Part shown: positions 4,390 through 5,163 of the stretch, piece by piece | Layout: each line of letters begins with the position of its first letter | Position numbering within the stretch: position 1 is the stretch's first letter | Source of the DNA: Nanobdellati archaeon | Lineage (GTDB): Archaea; Aenigmatarchaeota; Aenigmatarchaeia; PWEA01 | Reading direction: 5' to 3' | DNA: 5,163 nt | NCBI GenBank assembly: GCA_022257805.1 | Contig: JAKOPB010000037.1 | Location: forward strand, 1 to 5,163 | Translations under genes and position numbers: made by a program | Notes under the pieces: generated by a model | The model's input: only the letters and a program-made list of their open reading frames with translations | What the model was told of the DNA's origin: nothing | The model's database searches: none

Positions 4390-5163
4390 ATGACCGCAGA
4401 GAAAATAGCTATAATATCAGGCAAGGGTGGTGTTGGAAAGACAGTTATAACTGCTAATCTAGGCAGCGTGATGTCCCACGTCTTTGACGAGGACGTTATA
4501 GTAATAGATACCGACGTATCAAGTTCCCATCTCGGAATACACTTCGGGTTCTATTCAAACCCGGCGACCTTGAACTCCGTCCTGAAGGGAAATCATAAAC
4601 CAGAGGAGGGTGTTTATGAGCACGAAACGGGCCTTAAAATCGTTCCGGGGTCTCTGAACTACGACGATATAAGAGATGTGGACGTTTACAATATGGAAGA
4701 GGTCATCAAGGAGTTTGAGGACAAGGCAGACGTAATACTTCTGGACTGTGGTCCGGGTATAGACAGAGAGACCAGTGCAGCTATACGTAGTGCTGATAAG
4801 GTATTGTACGTCTCCAAACCGTCCTTTACATCACTTATTGACGTAATGAGGACCGATTCGCTTGTCGACGAGCTGGACAAGGAAACCATGGGAATAGTTC
4901 TCAACATGGTAAAGGGCAAAAAACATGAGATCGATTCTTCTGAGGTTGAAAGCTTTACTGATATGAAGGTCTTGGCCGAGGTGCCCCATGACAATCTAGT
5001 TGAAGAGAGTACCTCCAAGGGCGTGCCTGTGTCGATATACAATCCCCACGCAAAGGCCAGCAGAAGTATAGAGGATCTTGCCGGCCGACTTTTGGGCAAA
5101 GAACCAGAGAAAAAGAAATGGGGGATATACAGGAAGTTCAGAGAGTTTTTACCTGGTCTTTAG
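4390..5163 (+). CDS. minD: MinD/ParA-family P-loop ATPase
   Basis: The 257-aa protein has the deviant Walker A of the MinD/ParA class, SGKGGVGKT, with signature Lys12 and P-loop Lys17. Other motifs are a switch I segment IDTDVSSSHLG (Asp40, Asp42), a switch II/Walker B segment VILLDCGPGID (Asp119), the late LNMV strand (Asn172) and EVPHDNLVEESTSKGVPV, as in MinD proteins. These ATPases dimerise on ATP and position proteins or chromosomes, usually at the membrane or nucleoid. The C-terminal tail KKKWGIYRKFREFLPGL puts Trp244, Tyr247, Phe250 and Phe253/Leu254 on one helical face and Lys/Arg on the other, like a MinD membrane-targeting helix. No MinC, MinE or ParB gene is in the window. Archaeal MinD-like paralogues vary in role (cell positioning, motility, division), so the symbol marks the family rather than a proven function. 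The start is supported by the upstream TATA box, and the stop falls on the last base of the window. Confidence 0.9.
   Translation: MTAEKIAIISGKGGVGKTVITANLGSVMSHVFDEDVIVIDTDVSSSHLGIHFGFYSNPATLNSVLKGNHKPEEGVYEHETGLKIVPGSLNYDDIRDVDVYNMEEVIKEFEDKADVILLDCGPGIDRETSAAIRSADKVLYVSKPSFTSLIDVMRTDSLVDELDKETMGIVLNMVKGKKHEIDSSEVESFTDMKVLAEVPHDNLVEESTSKGVPVSIYNPHAKASRSIEDLAGRLLGKEPEKKKWGIYRKFREFLPGL

Noticed and set aside
4686..5099. Long minus-strand frame opposite the MinD-like gene
   Set aside because: It is serine- and leucine-rich low-complexity sequence, typical of the reverse complement of a real gene, and the plus-strand frame has clear ATPase motifs.

Overview
The window looks archaeal. The evidence is an archaeal Sec61-beta/SecG gene, a two-repeat tRNA-splicing endonuclease (EndA), a tRNA-Phe whose intron sits in a bulge-helix-bulge context, an archaemetzincin, TATA-box promoters with purine-rich upstream flanks, and arginine and isoleucine codons rich in AGA/AGG and ATA. 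GC in hand-counted blocks is about 45%, and most proteins are rich in Asp and Glu. A DPANN or euryarchaeal genome, perhaps Nanohaloarchaeota-like, would fit, but the lineage is an inference from composition and gene content only.

Minus strand, reading leftwards from about 3340: a TATA box, then tRNA-Phe(GAA) with a 61-nt intron (3300-3163), then directly after its encoded CCA a LAGLIDADG homing endonuclease (to 2369), then archaemetzincin (to 1741). A new promoter near 1650 serves endA (to 495), whose stop overlaps by 4 nt the start of a CBS-domain protein that runs off the left edge. Plus strand, diverging from the tRNA: secG/Sec61-beta (3400-3558), then after a short gap an exported or membrane-anchored staphylococcal-type nuclease with a C-terminal OB-like domain (3577-4326), then a separately promoted MinD/ParA-type ATPase (4390-5163) ending exactly at the window edge.

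Two functional themes appear. The minus strand groups RNA-intron biology: an intron-bearing tRNA, the endonuclease that would splice it, and a homing endonuclease of the class that travels with EndA-spliced archaeal introns. The plus strand concerns the cell envelope: a translocon subunit joined to a secreted nuclease, followed by a MinD-like ATPase with a C-terminal amphipathic tail that may touch the membrane.

The least ordinary feature is the homing endonuclease. It has no ATG or GTG start between the tRNA and its first LAGLIDADG motif, its frame stays open back through the whole tRNA gene, and its message may be released by tRNA 3' processing. No CRISPR array, insertion sequence, rRNA or long repeat was seen. 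No intergenic stretch exceeds 300 bases.
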